From Alphaproteobacteria bacterium (GTDB lineage: Bacteria; Pseudomonadota; Alphaproteobacteria; UBA9219), in assembly GCA_028716765.1 (NCBI GenBank), contig JAQUPC010000006.1, forward strand, positions 1 through 34,266: a stretch of 34,266 nucleotides of DNA, given 5' to 3'. Made by a program: the position numbers and the translations under genes. Each line of letters starts with the position of its first letter. Within the stretch, counting starts at the first letter, position 1. Positions 17,107 to 28,186 of this stretch are shown piece by piece. The notes below the pieces were generated by a model. That model did no database searches. It saw only the letters and a list, made by a program, of their open reading frames with translations, and was not told the origin of the DNA.

Positions 17107-17793
17107 GTGAATCTATCAATTCCCCGCGCCGTGATCTTCGATTGGGACAATACGCTGGTCGACGTATGGGGCGTGATTACCGAGTCAATCAACGAAGTCC
17201 GCACGGCCTTCAAGCAGGATCCCTGGTCGGTCCCCGAGGCGAAGCAACACTGCACCAAGGCGTTGCGCTACAGCTTTCCCGAATGGTACGGCGACGAATG
17301 GCCCAAAGCGCGCATGATCTTTTACGACCGTTACCACCAAACGCATCTCGATCATTTAAACGTCATGCCGGGCGCGGCCGAACTTATGGCGTGGCTGGAC
17401 GAGCGGAAGGTTCCCGCCTTCGTCGTCAGCAACAAGCGCGGCGACGATTTGCGCGCCGAGGCGGAGCATCTCGGCTGGACCGGGCGGTTCGTGGCTATCG
17501 TCGGCTCGATGGACGCGCCGCGCGACAAACCGGAGCGCGACCCGGTCGATCTGGCGCTTGGCCGTGCCGGGCTCAAGGCCGACGATCCGTCCATCTGGTT
17601 CGTCGGGGATACCCATGCCGACGTCGAATGCGCCCGCAATTCCGGCTGTACGCCCGTTCTTGTCCACAATCCCGGCGAGGCTTTGCGGATGGGCGTCGAT
17701 TTGTCATTTTCCGATTGTCAGGGGTTGCTTGAATTGTTGTATAATATGGATCAGCCGATTGCCGGGCCCGGAAAACGGTCCGGACGGCTTTGA
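17107..17793 (+). CDS. HAD-superfamily phosphatase
   Basis: A 228-aa HAD hydrolase, subfamily I, with a helical cap between motifs I and II. Motif I is FDWDNTLVD (nucleophile Asp12, acid Asp14), motif II is VVSNK, the motif III Lys lies in RDKPERDP, and motif IV is FVGDTHADVE. It resembles Gph-type phosphoglycolate or sugar-phosphate phosphatases, but the substrate is not decided by sequence. The start is GTG at 17107, since no better start precedes the conserved IFDWD. hfq follows after 31 bases; a HAD gene before hfq recurs in alphaproteobacteria, which suggests a shared transcript. Confidence 0.88.
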   Translation: MNLSIPRAVIFDWDNTLVDVWGVITESINEVRTAFKQDPWSVPEAKQHCTKALRYSFPEWYGDEWPKARMIFYDRYHQTHLDHLNVMPGAAELMAWLDERKVPAFVVSNKRGDDLRAEAEHLGWTGRFVAIVGSMDAPRDKPERDPVDLALGRAGLKADDPSIWFVGDTHADVECARNSGCTPVLVHNPGEALRMGVDLSFSDCQGLLELLYNMDQPIAGPGKRSGRL

Positions 17794-17824
17794 ATAACAA
17801 CAAGACTGCGAAGGAGCAGCGAGC

Positions 17825-18076
17825 ATGAGCGAGAACCGCCAGAACGTTCAGGATGTTTTTCTGAACTATCTCCGCAAAAACAAAACTCCCACCACAATTT
17901 TTCTGGTCAACGGCGTGAAGCTGCAAGGTATCATCACGTGGTTCGACAACTTCTCGGTTCTGTTGCGCCGCGAAGCGCACGCCCAGTTGATCTACAAGCA
18001 CGCCATTTCGACCGTTATGCCGAACGTGCCCGTACAACTCTTCGAAGATGCGGGTGAAGGTGCCTCCCAAGCGTAA
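17825..18076 (+). CDS. hfq: RNA chaperone Hfq
   Basis: An 83-aa Sm-like protein that forms a hexamer and helps small RNAs pair with mRNAs. The Sm1 region ([40 protein letters not shown]) and Sm2 region ([14 protein letters not shown], with the conserved YKHAIS) are both intact. The C-terminal tail is short, as is common in alphaproteobacteria. An AAGGAGCAG ribosome-binding site precedes the ATG. hflX begins before the hfq stop. Confidence 0.98.
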   Translation: MSENRQNVQDVFLNYLRKNKTPTTIFLVNGVKLQGIITWFDNFSVLLRREAHAQLIYKHAISTVMPNVPVQLFEDAGEGASQA

Positions 18077-19457
18077 GCCCAGGCCCACAGATACGACGCT
18101 GGATATCGAGGGCAGGCGTCACGGCGCGCGCGCGTTGGTGCTCAAGCCGCTCTTGAAAACGGACAGATCGGCGTCGGCGCGGGCGCCCGAGGCCATGCTG
18201 GCCGAAGCGGCCGGGCTCGCGGAAGCCATTTCCCTGAAGGTGGCGGCAGCCGAAGCTTTCAATCTGAGCCATCCCGCGCCGGCGACGCTGCTCGGGCGCG
18301 GACAGGTGGAAAACTGGAAAAGCGTTATAGCGGACGAGGCCATCCAGCTCGTCGTCGTTGATCATCCCCTGACTCCGGTGCAGCAGCGCAACCTTGAACG
18401 CGCATGGAACTGCAAGGTCATCGACCGCACCGGGCTTATTCTGGAAATCTTCGGCGAGCGGGCGCGCACGCGCGAAGGTCAGTTGCAGGTGGAACTGGCG
18501 GCGCTTTCCTATCAGAAATCGCGGCTCGTGCGTTCATGGACGCACCTCGAGCGGCAGCGCGGCGGGTTCGGCTTTTTGGGCGGGCCCGGCGAATCCCAGC
18601 TTGAGATCGACCGGCGCCTGATCACCAACCGCATTGCGCGGCTGAAGGAAGAGTTGCGGCAGGTGCGGCGCACGCGCGGCTTGCAGCGCGAGGCGCGCCA
18701 GCGTGCGGAACACCCGACGATCGCGCTCGTCGGTTACACCAACGCAGGAAAATCCACTCTGTTCAACCGGCTTACGGGGGCGGACGTGTTGGTCGAGGAC
18801 ATGTTGTTCGCGACGCTCGATCCCAGCATGCGGGGGCTGACGCTTCCAAGCGGCCGGAAAGTTATTTTGTCCGACACGGTCGGTTTTATTTCCGATCTGC
18901 CGACGCATCTTGTGGAAGCCTTCCGGGCGACGCTTGAGGAAGTGCAGTTGGCCGACGTCATTCTGCACGTGCGCGACGCAACCCATGCCGAGGCCCGGAC
19001 CCAGAAAGAGGCGGTGGAAGCGGTTCTGGCCGATCTTGGAATTGAGGCGGACGACCCGCGGTTGATCGACGTTCTAAACAAGGCCGACCTGTTGCCGGAA
19101 GACGAACGGCACCGCATGCAAGCGCATGCAGACAGGACAAGTCGGGAAGCACGTCGCGCTTTGCCTCTTGAGGGGCTTAAGCAGGAAGCGCGGGGCGGCA
19201 CCGTCGTGGTATCGGCGTTGACCGGCGAGGGGGTCGGCAATCTGTTGCGGCTTTTGGATGAACGGCTGGCTTCGCGCACACAGTTGTATGATATAGAGGT
19301 TCCGTTGTCGGAAGGAGCTGCTCTCGCCTGGCTTTACAAGCATGGAAAGATTCTGGAGCGAAAGAACAAAAAGACAAAAGCGGCTCTAAAGGTCACTTTA
19401 GATGCGGCCGATTTTGGACGGTTTAACAATAAGTTCGGAAAGAAACCTCGTGGTTAA
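18048..19457 (+). CDS. hflX: Ribosome-associated GTPase HflX
   Basis: A 469-aa GTPase that splits or rescues stalled 70S ribosomes under stress in known members. An N-terminal nucleotide-binding-like domain carries [10 protein letters not shown] and [13 protein letters not shown]. It is followed by the conserved helix with [15 protein letters not shown], then the G domain: G1 GYTNAGKS (residues 229-236), G3 [11 protein letters not shown]4 NKADL. The C-terminal domain ends about residue 460 with a basic tail. The ATG lies 29 bases inside hfq, so translation is coupled. A later in-frame start is possible. The hfq-hflX pair is a classic proteobacterial operon. Confidence 0.96.
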   Translation: MRVKVPPKRKPRPTDTTLDIEGRRHGARALVLKPLLKTDRSASARAPEAMLAEAAGLAEAISLKVAAAEAFNLSHPAPATLLGRGQVENWKSVIADEAIQLVVVDHPLTPVQQRNLERAWNCKVIDRTGLILEIFGERARTREGQLQVELAALSYQKSRLVRSWTHLERQRGGFGFLGGPGESQLEIDRRLITNRIARLKEELRQVRRTRGLQREARQRAEHPTIALVGYTNAGKSTLFNRLTGADVLVEDMLFATLDPSMRGLTLPSGRKVILSDTVGFISDLPTHLVEAFRATLEEVQLADVILHVRDATHAEARTQKEAVEAVLADLGIEADDPRLIDVLNKADLLPEDERHRMQAHADRTSREARRALPLEGLKQEARGGTVVVSALTGEGVGNLLRLLDERLASRTQLYDIEVPLSEGAALAWLYKHGKILERKNKKTKAALKVTLDAADFGRFNNKFGKKPRG

Positions 19458-20295
19458 AGTAAATCCGGAAGCTGTTGAAAATATCATTCGTGAAGTCGCG
19501 GAAACCGAAATTCTCCCCCGCTTCGGGAACTTGAAAGAAGGGGATATTGCCTACAAAGCTGCCGATGATCCGGTCACAATAGCGGACAAAGAGGCCGAAA
19601 AAGCCCTTTCGAGTCGCCTTTCGGCCCTTTTGCCGGGGTCAAAAGTGGTGGGTGAGGAGGAATTTGCGTCGAATCGAGGTCTTTTGGACCACTTTTTTAG
19701 CGAATCACCCGTCTGGATTATCGATCCGATCGACGGAACGCGGGCTTTTATGGGGGGCAAACCGTATTTTGGTACTATCGTTGCTCTCGTGGAACGAAAT
19801 CAAACGGTTGCCGGTTGGCTTTACGACCCCACGTCAAAAGAGTTCGTTACGGCTGAAAAAGGTTCCGGCGCTTATCATAATGGCGTCAAGCTTCGCGTGC
19901 TGCCTTCGGCACCGCTGGAGAAGATGAAAGGCGGGCTTGGATACGCCATTTTGGAGAACCTGCCGGATACGCCGTCTTTCAAATCGGCATTGGCGCCGTC
20001 TTATGGCCGCATGGGCTACGCTTGCCACGAATATGCCCGTTTGGTCGTCGATAGCCCGCATTTCGCCCGTCCGAAATCGCCGATTCACTTCCGGGCATCG
20101 TTGTCGTTTTGCACGCCGTGGGACGACGCGGCAGGCGTTCTCGCGCATCAGGAGGCGGGCGGGTACTCGGCGCACTGGAACGGAGAACCTTTTAAACCGT
20201 CTTCCTATGGCCGGGGGCTTCTTGTGGCGCCGGACCGGGAGAGCTGGCTGGAATTGCGGCAATGGATCGCCGGATATTGTAAATTGGGCGAATAG
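19450..20295 (+). CDS. Inositol-monophosphatase-family phosphatase (possible HisN-type histidinol-phosphatase)
   Basis: A 281-aa Mg-dependent phosphatase. Motifs are VGEEEFA (metal Glu), IIDPIDGTRAFMGGKPYFGT (metal Asp residues) and PWDDAAGVLAHQEAGG near the C-terminus. Alphaproteobacterial proteins of this kind are often histidinol-phosphatases (HisN) or inositol-phosphate phosphatases; no his genes lie nearby, so I leave the substrate open. The GTG at 19450 overlaps the hflX stop by 8 bases; an ATG at 19402 would add 16 residues that look like hflX shadow. It is probably the last gene of the HAD-hfq-hflX run, or coupled with the amidohydrolase 11 bases on. Confidence 0.88.
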   Translation: MVKVNPEAVENIIREVAETEILPRFGNLKEGDIAYKAADDPVTIADKEAEKALSSRLSALLPGSKVVGEEEFASNRGLLDHFFSESPVWIIDPIDGTRAFMGGKPYFGTIVALVERNQTVAGWLYDPTSKEFVTAEKGSGAYHNGVKLRVLPSAPLEKMKGGLGYAILENLPDTPSFKSALAPSYGRMGYACHEYARLVVDSPHFARPKSPIHFRASLSFCTPWDDAAGVLAHQEAGGYSAHWNGEPFKPSSYGRGLLVAPDRESWLELRQWIAGYCKLGE

Positions 20296-20306
20296 AGGAT
20301 AACGCG

Positions 20307-21479
20307 ATGCAAATCATTCCCGAGTTCAAACAAAATCTGGCCGAATACACGGCGTGGCGTCACGCCTTGCACCAAAACGCGCAGACCGGATTTGAAGAAA
20401 CGTTTGCTTCCGATTTTGTTGCCGAAAAACTCGCGTCCTGGGGCGTCACGGTTCGCCGTGGTCTTGGCAAGACGGGCGTCGTTGGCGTTCTGAAGGGGGC
20501 AAAAGGCGAAGGGCCGATGATCGGCCTGCGCGCCGACATGGACGCGCTTGATCTCGATGAACAGACCAATCTGCCTTATGCATCGAAGAATCCGGGCAAG
20601 ATGCACGCCTGCGGCCATGACGGGCATGTGGCGATGCTTTTGGCGGCGGCGCATTATTTGTCGAAGACGCGCAACTTTAGCGGAAGCGTGTGCTTTATTT
20701 TCCAACCCGCCGAGGAAGGCGTAGGTGGGGCAAAGGCCATGATGGCGGATGGCCTGTTCGAAAAGTTTCCGTGCCAAAACGTTTATGGAATGCACAATTG
20801 GCCGAACATTCCTTTTGGCAAGGCAGGCTTGCGCAGCGGGCCGGTTATGGCCAGCTCCGATCATTTCAGCTTGCGCCTTGCCGGAAAAGGCGGCCATGCC
20901 GCGTTTCCGCACTATTTTACGGACAGCGTTCTCTGCGCCGCGCATGTAATTACCGCGTTGCAGTCGCTTGTGGCGCGCAACGTCAATCCTCTGGACTCGG
21001 CGGTTGTCAGCGTGGCGCACGTGGAAGGCGGCAAAACTTTCAACGTCATGCCGGAATCCGTTGTGCTGCGGGGAACCGCGCGAAGCTTCAAATCCGAAGT
21101 CAGGGAGTTGCTCAAGGAAGGTATTATCAGGATTGCCGGCAATGTCTGTCGGGCCTTCGGGGCGGAGGCCGTTGATTACGACTATCACTATGGCATCGAT
21201 GCGACGGTGAACAATCCTGTGGAAACGGTTTTTTGCGCAGGGGTGCTGGGCGATTTACTTGGCAAGGAAAACATTGATACCGGCATGGAGCCGGTTATGG
21301 GCGCTGAGGATTTCGGCAGCATGCTGGAGCAGGTTCCCGGTTGTTTTGTATCGGTTGGCGGCAGAGATGAGAACCATCAAGCCAACATCCACAGCCCTTA
21401 TTATGATTTCAACGACGCCCTCATCCCTATCGGCGCGACGTACTGGGTCAAGCTTGTCGAAGCGGCGCTGGGAGATTGA
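20307..21479 (+). CDS. M20-family amidohydrolase (hippuricase/N-acyl-amino-acid hydrolase type)
   Basis: A 390-aa cytoplasmic metallopeptidase-like amidohydrolase. Metal ligands are visible in IGLRADMDALDLDE, HACGHDGHVAMLL and FQPAEEGVGGAKAM, with GKGGHAAFPH in the dimerisation/lid domain and a late His in NIHSPYYDFND. This layout is that of hippurate hydrolases, N-acyl-amino-acid amidohydrolases and IAA-amino-acid hydrolases, and the substrate cannot be chosen among them. A GAGGATAACGCG stretch with an AGAGGA ribosome-binding site precedes the ATG. It is followed by palindromic repeat copy B, which may end the transcript. Confidence 0.92.
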   Translation: MQIIPEFKQNLAEYTAWRHALHQNAQTGFEETFASDFVAEKLASWGVTVRRGLGKTGVVGVLKGAKGEGPMIGLRADMDALDLDEQTNLPYASKNPGKMHACGHDGHVAMLLAAAHYLSKTRNFSGSVCFIFQPAEEGVGGAKAMMADGLFEKFPCQNVYGMHNWPNIPFGKAGLRSGPVMASSDHFSLRLAGKGGHAAFPHYFTDSVLCAAHVITALQSLVARNVNPLDSAVVSVAHVEGGKTFNVMPESVVLRGTARSFKSEVRELLKEGIIRIAGNVCRAFGAEAVDYDYHYGIDATVNNPVETVFCAGVLGDLLGKENIDTGMEPVMGAEDFGSMLEQVPGCFVSVGGRDENHQANIHSPYYDFNDALIPIGATYWVKLVEAALGD

Positions 21480-21523
21480 GGTTGCCAAGGCTAAATCATA
21501 TTAGTGTATATCAATCTACTGGC

Positions 21524-21711
21524 GTCATTCCGGGGCGCTTGTCACTCGCTGACAGAACAAGTTGTGCTATTTCAAGAACATGTCTCTGTCAGCGAGTGAC
21601 AGCGAACCCGGAATCCAGTTTGTTTATTAATCATGTAGAAACTAAACTGGGTTCCGGATCAATTTTCTTTCGTCGGCTATGCCGCCGAAAAGAAAATTTT
21701 CCGGAATGACG
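21524..21711. repeat. Compound palindromic repeat, copy B
   Basis: A 188-bp element. Left end GTCATTCCGGGG, left hairpin arms GTCACTCGCTGACAG and CTGTCAGCGAGTGACAG, then CCCGGAATCCAGTTT. The right part starts AAACTGGGTTCCGG, has TTTTCTTTCG...CGAAAAGAAAA arms and ends CCGGAATGACG. It lies between the M20 gene and the truncated kdpD, ending 24 bases from the kdpD stop. Confidence 0.88.
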
Positions 21712-21734
21712 ATTCTATATGGCTGGAAAACGCT

Positions 21735-23774
21735 CTAACCCGTCGTTTCTTCCCGCGCCTTTAGAAGCGAGAGACGCAGCTTTTCGTTTTCTTCGGCCAA
21801 TTTCGCCTGCAGCGCCAGCTCGCCGGCTTTCACGCGCTCTTCAGCCGAGGACAGGAGGCTTGCCACCGTTTCGAGCGTCGAAATCTCATCAAGCGAAAAA
21901 GCGCGTTCGGAACTGCGTGGAATGATGCCGAGGACGCCTAGCGTTTCCGCCGAGCCGATGAGGGGCAGGTAAAGCCCTTCGGCGCCCGGCATCGTCGTGG
22001 TGGCGCGTCCGGCCATTTTGGCATTGTCATAACACCATTGCAGGACGCTTCGTTCCTTCAGGAAGCTTTCCGCAGGCAAGTCGCCGGCAACGGCTTCGAG
22101 GTGGCCATCGGGATCCGGAAGCCAGATCGTGACATCCGCCTTGAGCAGATCGGAGACATGCCGGGCCGCGGCCTCGGCCACGTTCTGGCGGCCCCGGGTC
22201 GCGGTCAATTCGCGCGTCAAGCTGTAGAAAGTGTGTGTGCGGCGTTCCCTGTCGCGCGCCAGAAGCATTTGTATTCTCAGCTTCGAAGCCTGCGTGGCAA
22301 TGACGTATCCCGTTATGAGCATGACAAGAAACGTCATGAGGTAGGAACTGTCCTCGAGGCGGAATTTGTGCAGCGGCGCGATGAAAAAATAATTGAAGGC
22401 AACCACGCTGAGGAACGAATACAGCAACGACGGCCCGCGCCCGAACTTGGCGGCGACCAGAACGATTCCGGTCAGATAAATCAACGCAAGATCGACCGGG
22501 GCCAGCACGTGCCGCCATACGATGCCCAGCGCCGTCGCCGCCACGACCATAAGCAAAGCCCAGAGATAGGGGCGCTGATCGAAATCCGACAGGCTGATAT
22601 CCGACAAGGGCTCCGTGGCATGCCTGTAATCGCTCGTGACCACGTAGACGTCGATATTGCCGCTTTTGCGGATAATCTTGTCGGCCAGCGAACCGCGGAA
22701 GAAAAGCTGCCATGCCGAGCGGAGCGGCTTGCCGACCATGATTTTCGTGAAATGATGCGCGCGCGCATGGGCGATGATGGCGTCGACCGGATTCTCGCCT
22801 TGAATAACCAGTGTTTTGCCGCCGATGCGTTCGGCCATACGGAATATAGCCTCGACCTTGCGCCGCCCGGTTTCGTTCATGCGGAAATGGCGCGCGTTTT
22901 CGACGTAGACGGCGGCCCATGTAACCTTAAGCGCCGAGGCCAGCCGTTTCGCCGAACGCACAAGCTTGGTCGACAAGGCGTCCGGGCCGACGCAAACAAG
23001 TATTTTGTCGGCCACCGGCACACGATCGCGCATGCCTTCGCTGTCGTTCCATGCGTACATTTCTGCGTCGACGCGTTCCGCCGTGCGGCGCAGCGCCAGT
23101 TCACGCAGCGCGATAAGGTTGCTTTTTTTGAAAAAGTTCTCGGCGGCCCGCGCCTTGACGCCCGGCGCCACGTAAACCTTGCCTTCGGCAAGGCGCTCGA
23201 GAAGATCGTCGGCGTCGATGTCGACGAGGACAATATCGTCCGCCGCGTCGAAAACGGAATCGGGCACCGTTTCCTTCACCCACACGCCTGTCGAGCCGGC
23301 GACAAGATCGGCCAGGCTTTCGATGTGCTGGACGTTGAGGGTCGTATAGACATCGATCCCCGCGTCAAGAAGTTCCAAGACGTCGTTCCAGCGCTTGGGA
23401 TGCCGCATGATCGGCGCGTTCGAATGCGCCAGTTCGTCGACAAGGAGAATCCCGGGCTTGCGGGTGAGGGCGGCATCGAGATCGAGTTCGTTCAACACCA
23501 CGCCGCGGTAGTCGACCTTCAGAGGGGCAAGAATGCGCAAGCCTTCCAAAAGCTTTTCGGTTTCGGGACGTTGATGCGTTTCGACGATCCCGACGGCAAC
23601 GTCGACGCCTTCATCCAATTTTTCGTGGGCGGCGGCCAGCATCGCATAGGTCTTGCCGACTCCCGCGCTGCTGCCGAAAAAGATTTTCAGCTTGCCGCGG
23701 CTCGCCTTTTTTTCCTCGGCTTCGATGCGGCCGAGAAGGGCATCGGGATCAGGGCGGGAGGGATCGGTGGTCAT
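21735..23774 (-). CDS. kdpD: KdpD sensor lacking its histidine-kinase core
   Basis: A 679-aa KdpD-type sensor. Residues 1-230 are the KdpD domain with Walker [10 protein letters not shown] (34-42) and [11 protein letters not shown] Usp-like domain follows (about 250-370). Then come membrane helices (about 395-495) and a GAF-like segment (about 520-640). Full KdpD is about 890 aa and continues with an ENERLRSALL-like linker into SHDLRTPL. Here the chain reads [18 protein letters not shown] and stops, so the phosphorylated His box and ATPase domain are missing. No kdpE is present. The stop is 24 bases from repeat copy B. The gene overlaps kdpC by ATGA. It may sense K+ or c-di-AMP but cannot phosphorylate by itself. 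Confidence 0.9.
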   Translation of the reverse strand: MTTDPSRPDPDALLGRIEAEEKKASRGKLKIFFGSSAGVGKTYAMLAAAHEKLDEGVDVAVGIVETHQRPETEKLLEGLRILAPLKVDYRGVVLNELDLDAALTRKPGILLVDELAHSNAPIMRHPKRWNDVLELLDAGIDVYTTLNVQHIESLADLVAGSTGVWVKETVPDSVFDAADDIVLVDIDADDLLERLAEGKVYVAPGVKARAAENFFKKSNLIALRELALRRTAERVDAEMYAWNDSEGMRDRVPVADKILVCVGPDALSTKLVRSAKRLASALKVTWAAVYVENARHFRMNETGRRKVEAIFRMAERIGGKTLVIQGENPVDAIIAHARAHHFTKIMVGKPLRSAWQLFFRGSLADKIIRKSGNIDVYVVTSDYRHATEPLSDISLSDFDQRPYLWALLMVVAATALGIVWRHVLAPVDLALIYLTGIVLVAAKFGRGPSLLYSFLSVVAFNYFFIAPLHKFRLEDSSYLMTFLVMLITGYVIATQASKLRIQMLLARDRERRTHTFYSLTRELTATRGRQNVAEAAARHVSDLLKADVTIWLPDPDGHLEAVAGDLPAESFLKERSVLQWCYDNAKMAGRATTTMPGAEGLYLPLIGSAETLGVLGIIPRSSERAFSLDEISTLETVASLLSSAEERVKAGELALQAKLAEENEKLRLSLLKAREETTG

Positions 23775-24364
23775 AGGCTTTCCTGAAGTTTACCATCCAG
23801 CGCCAGATTGAGAAGCAAGACGTTGACGCGTTCCTCGCCCAAAAGACCGAATGTGCGGCCTTCGGTGTAACGGGCAATAAGTTCGCGCACTTTATCCTCG
23901 CCTATCTTCCGCGCTCCGGCAATGCGCGCCGCCTGATACGCGGCGGCGGCGGGGCTGATGTGCGGATCGAGGCCGCTGCCGGAACTCGTGACAAGATCGG
24001 CGGGCACGGGAAGCTTGTTTTCAGGATCGGCTTGCTTAAACGCCTCGATCCGTTTTTCGACGTTATCGGCCAGTATTGGATTTGCCGGGCCAAGATTGCT
24101 GCCGGCCGAGGCCGCCGCGTTATACGCAAACGGGCTGGTTGCCGATGGGCGGCCCCAAAAAAATTCGGGATCCGAAAAAGCTTGCCCGATGAGTCGCGAG
24201 CCTAAAACCTTTCCGTCTTTTTCGATAAGGCTTCCCTTCGATTGCACCGGGAAAAGAACTTGAGCCGCCAGAGTCACAACGGCCGGATAAGCCGCGCCCA
24301 AGAGAAGGCTCATCAAAACGAACAGTGTCAGGGCGGGGCGGAAAACGTGGCGCATGTCAGGCAA
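23771..24364 (-). CDS. kdpC: Potassium-transporting ATPase KdpC subunit
   Basis: A 197-aa accessory subunit of the KdpFABC potassium pump, needed for assembly and for ATP affinity. One N-terminal membrane helix (about residues 9-33) is followed by a periplasmic domain containing the family markers [29 protein letters not shown] and [14 protein letters not shown]. Length is normal. Its start overlaps kdpB by 8 bases and its stop overlaps kdpD by 4, so the operon is translationally coupled. Confidence 0.97.
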   Translation of the reverse strand: MPDMRHVFRPALTLFVLMSLLLGAAYPAVVTLAAQVLFPVQSKGSLIEKDGKVLGSRLIGQAFSDPEFFWGRPSATSPFAYNAAASAGSNLGPANPILADNVEKRIEAFKQADPENKLPVPADLVTSSGSGLDPHISPAAAAYQAARIAGARKIGEDKVRELIARYTEGRTFGLLGEERVNVLLLNLALDGKLQESL

Positions 24365-26429
24365 CTCCCGCTATATGTAAACAAAGATCGATCGCCTTGA
24401 TGCCGATGAACGGCACGACCACGCCGCCGCCGCCGTAAACGAGAAGGTTATGGCTCAGAAGACGCGACGCCCCGACTGGCCTGTATTTTACGCCCTTAAG
24501 AGCCAGGGGGATCAGGCAAACAATCGTAAGGGCGTTGAAAATGACCGCCGACAAAATGGCGCTGTGCGGCGTGGCGAGGCCCATGACGTTCAGGTGCCCG
24601 AGCATCGGATAAGTTCCGGCGAATACGGCGGGAATGATCGCGAAATACTTGGCGATGTCGTTGGCGAGACTGAACGTGGTGAGCGAGCCGCGCGTCATGA
24701 GCAATTGCTTGCCGATTTCGACGATCTCGATCAGCTTGGTGGGGTTGGAGTCGAGATCGACCATGTTCCCCGCTTCCTTGGCGGCCTGCGTGCCGCTGTT
24801 CATGGTTACGGCTACGTCCGCCTGCGCCAGCGCGGGCGCGTCGTTCGTGCCGTCGCCCACCATAGCGATCATTTCGCCGCCTTCCTGCATTTTGCGGATG
24901 TACTTCAGTTTTGTTTCGGGCGTCGCCTGGGCGATAAAATCGTCCACCCCGGCTTCGAGGGCGATCGCCGCCGCCGTCAACGGATTGTCGCCCGTGACCA
25001 TCACGCTCTTGATGCCCATTGTGCGTAGATCGGCAAGACGTTGTTTGATGCCCGCCTTGACGACGTCCTTGAGGTGAATGACGCCCAAAACCTTGTTGCC
25101 GTCCGCAACCATAAGCGGCGTGCCGCCTTGCCGCGCAATCGTTTCGGTTTGGCGCAAAACGTCCTCGGGCGTCGTGCCGCCGAGCTTCTTGAGGCGGGTT
25201 TCGATGGCGTCGCCTGCGCCTTTGAGAATCTGACGGTCGGCGATCGTGACGCCGCTGAGGCGCGTTTCGGCGCTGAACGGAAGGAACGAGGCTTCTTCCG
25301 GCAGTTTTTCCTCGCTGGATACGCCGTATTTCGAGCATGCCAGCGCGACGATGCTTTTTCCTTCCGGCGTTTCGTCGGCCAGCGAGGCCAGCGTGGCGGC
25401 CGTCGCCAGTTGCGCCGCCGTTACGCCGCGCGCGGGCAGAAAGGCCACGGCCTGACGGTTGCCGTAGGTAATCGTGCCGGTCTTGTCGAGCAGGAGTATG
25501 TTGACGTCGCCCGCCGCTTCGACCGCGCGGCCCGACGTTGCGATTACGTTGGCGCGGATCAGGCGGTTCATGCCCGCGATGCCGATGGCCGAAAGAAGAC
25601 CGCCGATGGTCGTGGGAGCAAGGCAGACAAGCAGCGCCACAAGCACCGTGACGCTGACCGGCGCGCCCTGACCGGCTCGCGCCACGCTGAACAGCGAAAA
25701 AGGCAACAGCGTCGCGCAAGCCAGAAGGAACATGATCGTCATCGCCGCCAAAAGAATGCCAAGGGCGATTTCGTTCGGTGTCTTGTTGCGCTTGGCCCCT
25801 TCAACGAGAGCGATCATCTTGTCGAGAAAACTCTCGCCGGGATCGGACGTGACGGAAACGATCAGCCAATCCGACAAAACGCGCGTGCCGCCGGTGACGG
25901 CGTCGCGGTCGCCTCCGGATTCGCGTATCACCGGCGCGCTTTCGCCCGTGATGGCGCTTTCGTCGACGGTGGCGATGCCTGCGACGACCTGGCCGTCGCC
26001 CGGCACAAAGTCGTTCGCTTCCACGAGCACGAGGTCGCCCTGGCGCAGGGAATGCGCCGGCACCGTTTCATATTTGGTGCGATCCGAGGCGTCGGTGAGT
26101 TTTTTCGCCGAAATGTCGCGCCGCGCTTTCTTAAGGGATTCCGCCTGCGCCTTGCCTTTGCCTTCGGCCACGGCTTCGGCGAAATTGGCGAAAACGACCG
26201 TGAACCAAAGCCATAGCGAAACCGCGCCGATGAACCATAACGGCTCCTGCTGCGGCGCGCGCACGTTCATAACGAAGATGATCGTGGTCAGGATAGCCCC
26301 CACGTATACGACGAACATGACCGGATTGCGCATTTGATAGAGGAACGTCAGTCGCTTGAGTGACACGCCGAATGCTTTGCCGAGGTTGGAGCCTGTGAGA
26401 AGCGCGGGTTGTTTCCAGCGGACTTTCAT
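24357..26429 (-). CDS. kdpB: Potassium-transporting ATPase ATP-binding subunit KdpB
   Basis: A 690-aa P-type ATPase that drives K+ import through KdpA. The phosphorylated Asp is residue 315 in [10 protein letters not shown]. Also present are the actuator motif TGESAPV, the nucleotide-binding region with [10 protein letters not shown], and the hinge motif [17 protein letters not shown]. Membrane helices flank these domains in the usual order. The length is standard. The start overlaps the kdpA stop by ATGA. There are no signs of damage, unlike the downstream kdpD. Confidence 0.98.
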   Translation of the reverse strand: MKVRWKQPALLTGSNLGKAFGVSLKRLTFLYQMRNPVMFVVYVGAILTTIIFVMNVRAPQQEPLWFIGAVSLWLWFTVVFANFAEAVAEGKGKAQAESLKKARRDISAKKLTDASDRTKYETVPAHSLRQGDLVLVEANDFVPGDGQVVAGIATVDESAITGESAPVIRESGGDRDAVTGGTRVLSDWLIVSVTSDPGESFLDKMIALVEGAKRNKTPNEIALGILLAAMTIMFLLACATLLPFSLFSVARAGQGAPVSVTVLVALLVCLAPTTIGGLLSAIGIAGMNRLIRANVIATSGRAVEAAGDVNILLLDKTGTITYGNRQAVAFLPARGVTAAQLATAATLASLADETPEGKSIVALACSKYGVSSEEKLPEEASFLPFSAETRLSGVTIADRQILKGAGDAIETRLKKLGGTTPEDVLRQTETIARQGGTPLMVADGNKVLGVIHLKDVVKAGIKQRLADLRTMGIKSVMVTGDNPLTAAAIALEAGVDDFIAQATPETKLKYIRKMQEGGEMIAMVGDGTNDAPALAQADVAVTMNSGTQAAKEAGNMVDLDSNPTKLIEIVEIGKQLLMTRGSLTTFSLANDIAKYFAIIPAVFAGTYPMLGHLNVMGLATPHSAILSAVIFNALTIVCLIPLALKGVKYRPVGASRLLSHNLLVYGGGGVVVPFIGIKAIDLCLHIAGVA

Positions 26430-28186
26430 GATGCCTGGCCTGCCGTCGTCAAATGAAAATACTCAGCCACGGGTCCGAGGGCGAGGGTGGGGATGAATGT
26501 GAGCACGCCGACCATAACGATAACGCACGCCAGGATAACAACAAACAGCGGCGTGGTTGTGGACAAGGTGCCCGCCGACGAAGGAACGGTGTTCTTTTCG
26601 GCGAGCGCGCCCGCCATCGCCAGAACGGGAAGGATGACGCAATAACGGCCTATGAGCATCGCGATGCCGAGCGCGGCGTTGTAGAAGGGCGTGTTGGCCG
26701 CAAGACCCGCCATAACGCTGCCGTTGTTGTTCGCGGCCGAGGTAAAGGCGTAAAGAATTTCGCTGAATCCCTGAGCGCCCGGATTAAACGCTCCGGCCTT
26801 TCCCGCAGCCAGCGTTACGGCCAGCGCCGTTCCGGTCAGGGCGGCGAGATGCGGCGCAAGGACGGCCAGCGCGGCCATTTTCATCTCGAAGACGCCGATT
26901 TTTTTGCCGAGATATTCCGGCGTGCGGCCCACCATAAGGCCCGCAAGAAAAACCGTCACGATAACAAAGACAAGCATGCCGTAAAGCCCTGAGCCGACGC
27001 CGCCGTAGATCACTTCGCCGAATTGCATCAGGACCAACGGCACAAGCCCGCCAAGCGGCGTAAAGGAATCCATCATGGCGTTGACGGAACCGTTGCTTGA
27101 TGCCGTTGTGGCGTTGGCCCAAAGAACGGAATTCACGATGCCAAAGCGCGTTTCCTTGCCTTCCATGTTGCCGCCGGGTTGCGCGGCGGTGACGGCCTGA
27201 TCGACGCCGAGCGGCTTGAGGCGCGGGTTGCCCGCCTGTTCCTGCGCCACGCTGAACATGAGCATCGGCACGAAAATCAGGGTCATGGCTGCGAGAAGAA
27301 CCCACCCCTGCCGCGTATCGCGAGCCATGTGCCCGAACATGTAACACTGTGCGGCGGGGATCAGCAGAATGGCCAAAAGCATCAGAAAGTTGCTGAGCGG
27401 CGTCGGGTTTTCGAAAGGATGCGCCGAATTGACGTTAAAGAAACCGCCGCCGTTGCTGCCCAGTTGCTTGATGGCCACCTGCGAAGCCGCCGGACCCGTT
27501 GCTATATGCTGCGCCGTTTCCGTCTCCGCAGAGGGATCCAGCCATGCTGCCTCGGCCGACGCGCGAAGCGTTTGCACGACGCCTTGCGACGCAAGCGCGA
27601 GAGCCATAAGAAGCGCAAGCGGCAGAAGGATATAAAGAACGCCGCGCACCATATCGGCCCAGAAGTTGCCGATGCCACTGGTCTTTGTCCGGGCGAAGCC
27701 CCGGATCACGGCGGCCATCACGGCGAGGCCAACGGCGGGTGAGAGGAAATTCTGAACCGTAAGGCCTGCCATCTCGCTAAGCAGGCTCATCGCCGTCTCG
27801 CCCGCATAGGCTTGCCAGTTCGTATTGGTGATGTAGCTAACCGCCGTATTGAAGGCGAGATCAAACGGAATGTCCGGGAGTGCGGCGGGATTCAAGCCGA
27901 GGTGACCCTGACAGCATAAAAGAGCGTAAAGCCCCAGAAAGCTTATGACGGAAAAAGCGATGACGGACGTCCCGTAGCGCGGCCAGTCCATGTCCTGATC
28001 GGGATTGATGCCGGACAGCCTGTAAAAACCGCGTTCGAGCCACCCAAAAACCGGCGACAGAAACGTTTTTTCGCCGGAGTAAACGCGCGCCATATGCGCG
28101 CCGAGCGGTTTTACGCAGGCGAACAAAACGGCGAAATAAACGAGCAACTGCAACCAGCCGTTGCCGGAAATGATCGGGAAATTCAA
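26426..28186 (-). CDS. kdpA: Potassium-transporting ATPase K+-binding subunit KdpA
   Basis: A 586-aa inner-membrane channel-like subunit with many membrane helices, related to Trk/Ktr proteins. It contains selectivity-filter-like segments [27 protein letters not shown] and [14 protein letters not shown] chose the TTG at 28186, because a GGAG lies 8 bases before it and the TTG overlaps the kdpF stop as TTGA; the protein then begins at [12 protein letters not shown], the usual family start. A longer reading would run into kdpF in another frame. All kdp genes overlap. Confidence 0.95.
   Translation of the reverse strand: MNFPIISGNGWLQLLVYFAVLFACVKPLGAHMARVYSGEKTFLSPVFGWLERGFYRLSGINPDQDMDWPRYGTSVIAFSVISFLGLYALLCCQGHLGLNPAALPDIPFDLAFNTAVSYITNTNWQAYAGETAMSLLSEMAGLTVQNFLSPAVGLAVMAAVIRGFARTKTSGIGNFWADMVRGVLYILLPLALLMALALASQGVVQTLRASAEAAWLDPSAETETAQHIATGPAASQVAIKQLGSNGGGFFNVNSAHPFENPTPLSNFLMLLAILLIPAAQCYMFGHMARDTRQGWVLLAAMTLIFVPMLMFSVAQEQAGNPRLKPLGVDQAVTAAQPGGNMEGKETRFGIVNSVLWANATTASSNGSVNAMMDSFTPLGGLVPLVLMQFGEVIYGGVGSGLYGMLVFVIVTVFLAGLMVGRTPEYLGKKIGVFEMKMAALAVLAPHLAALTGTALAVTLAAGKAGAFNPGAQGFSEILYAFTSAANNNGSVMAGLAANTPFYNAALGIAMLIGRYCVILPVLAMAGALAEKNTVPSSAGTLSTTTPLFVVILACVIVMVGVLTFIPTLALGPVAEYFHLTTAGQAS

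Noticed and set aside
22038..23786. Open frame of 582 codons opposite kdpD
   Set aside because: The forward strand has no domain motifs, and kdpD matches its family from end to end up to the truncation.
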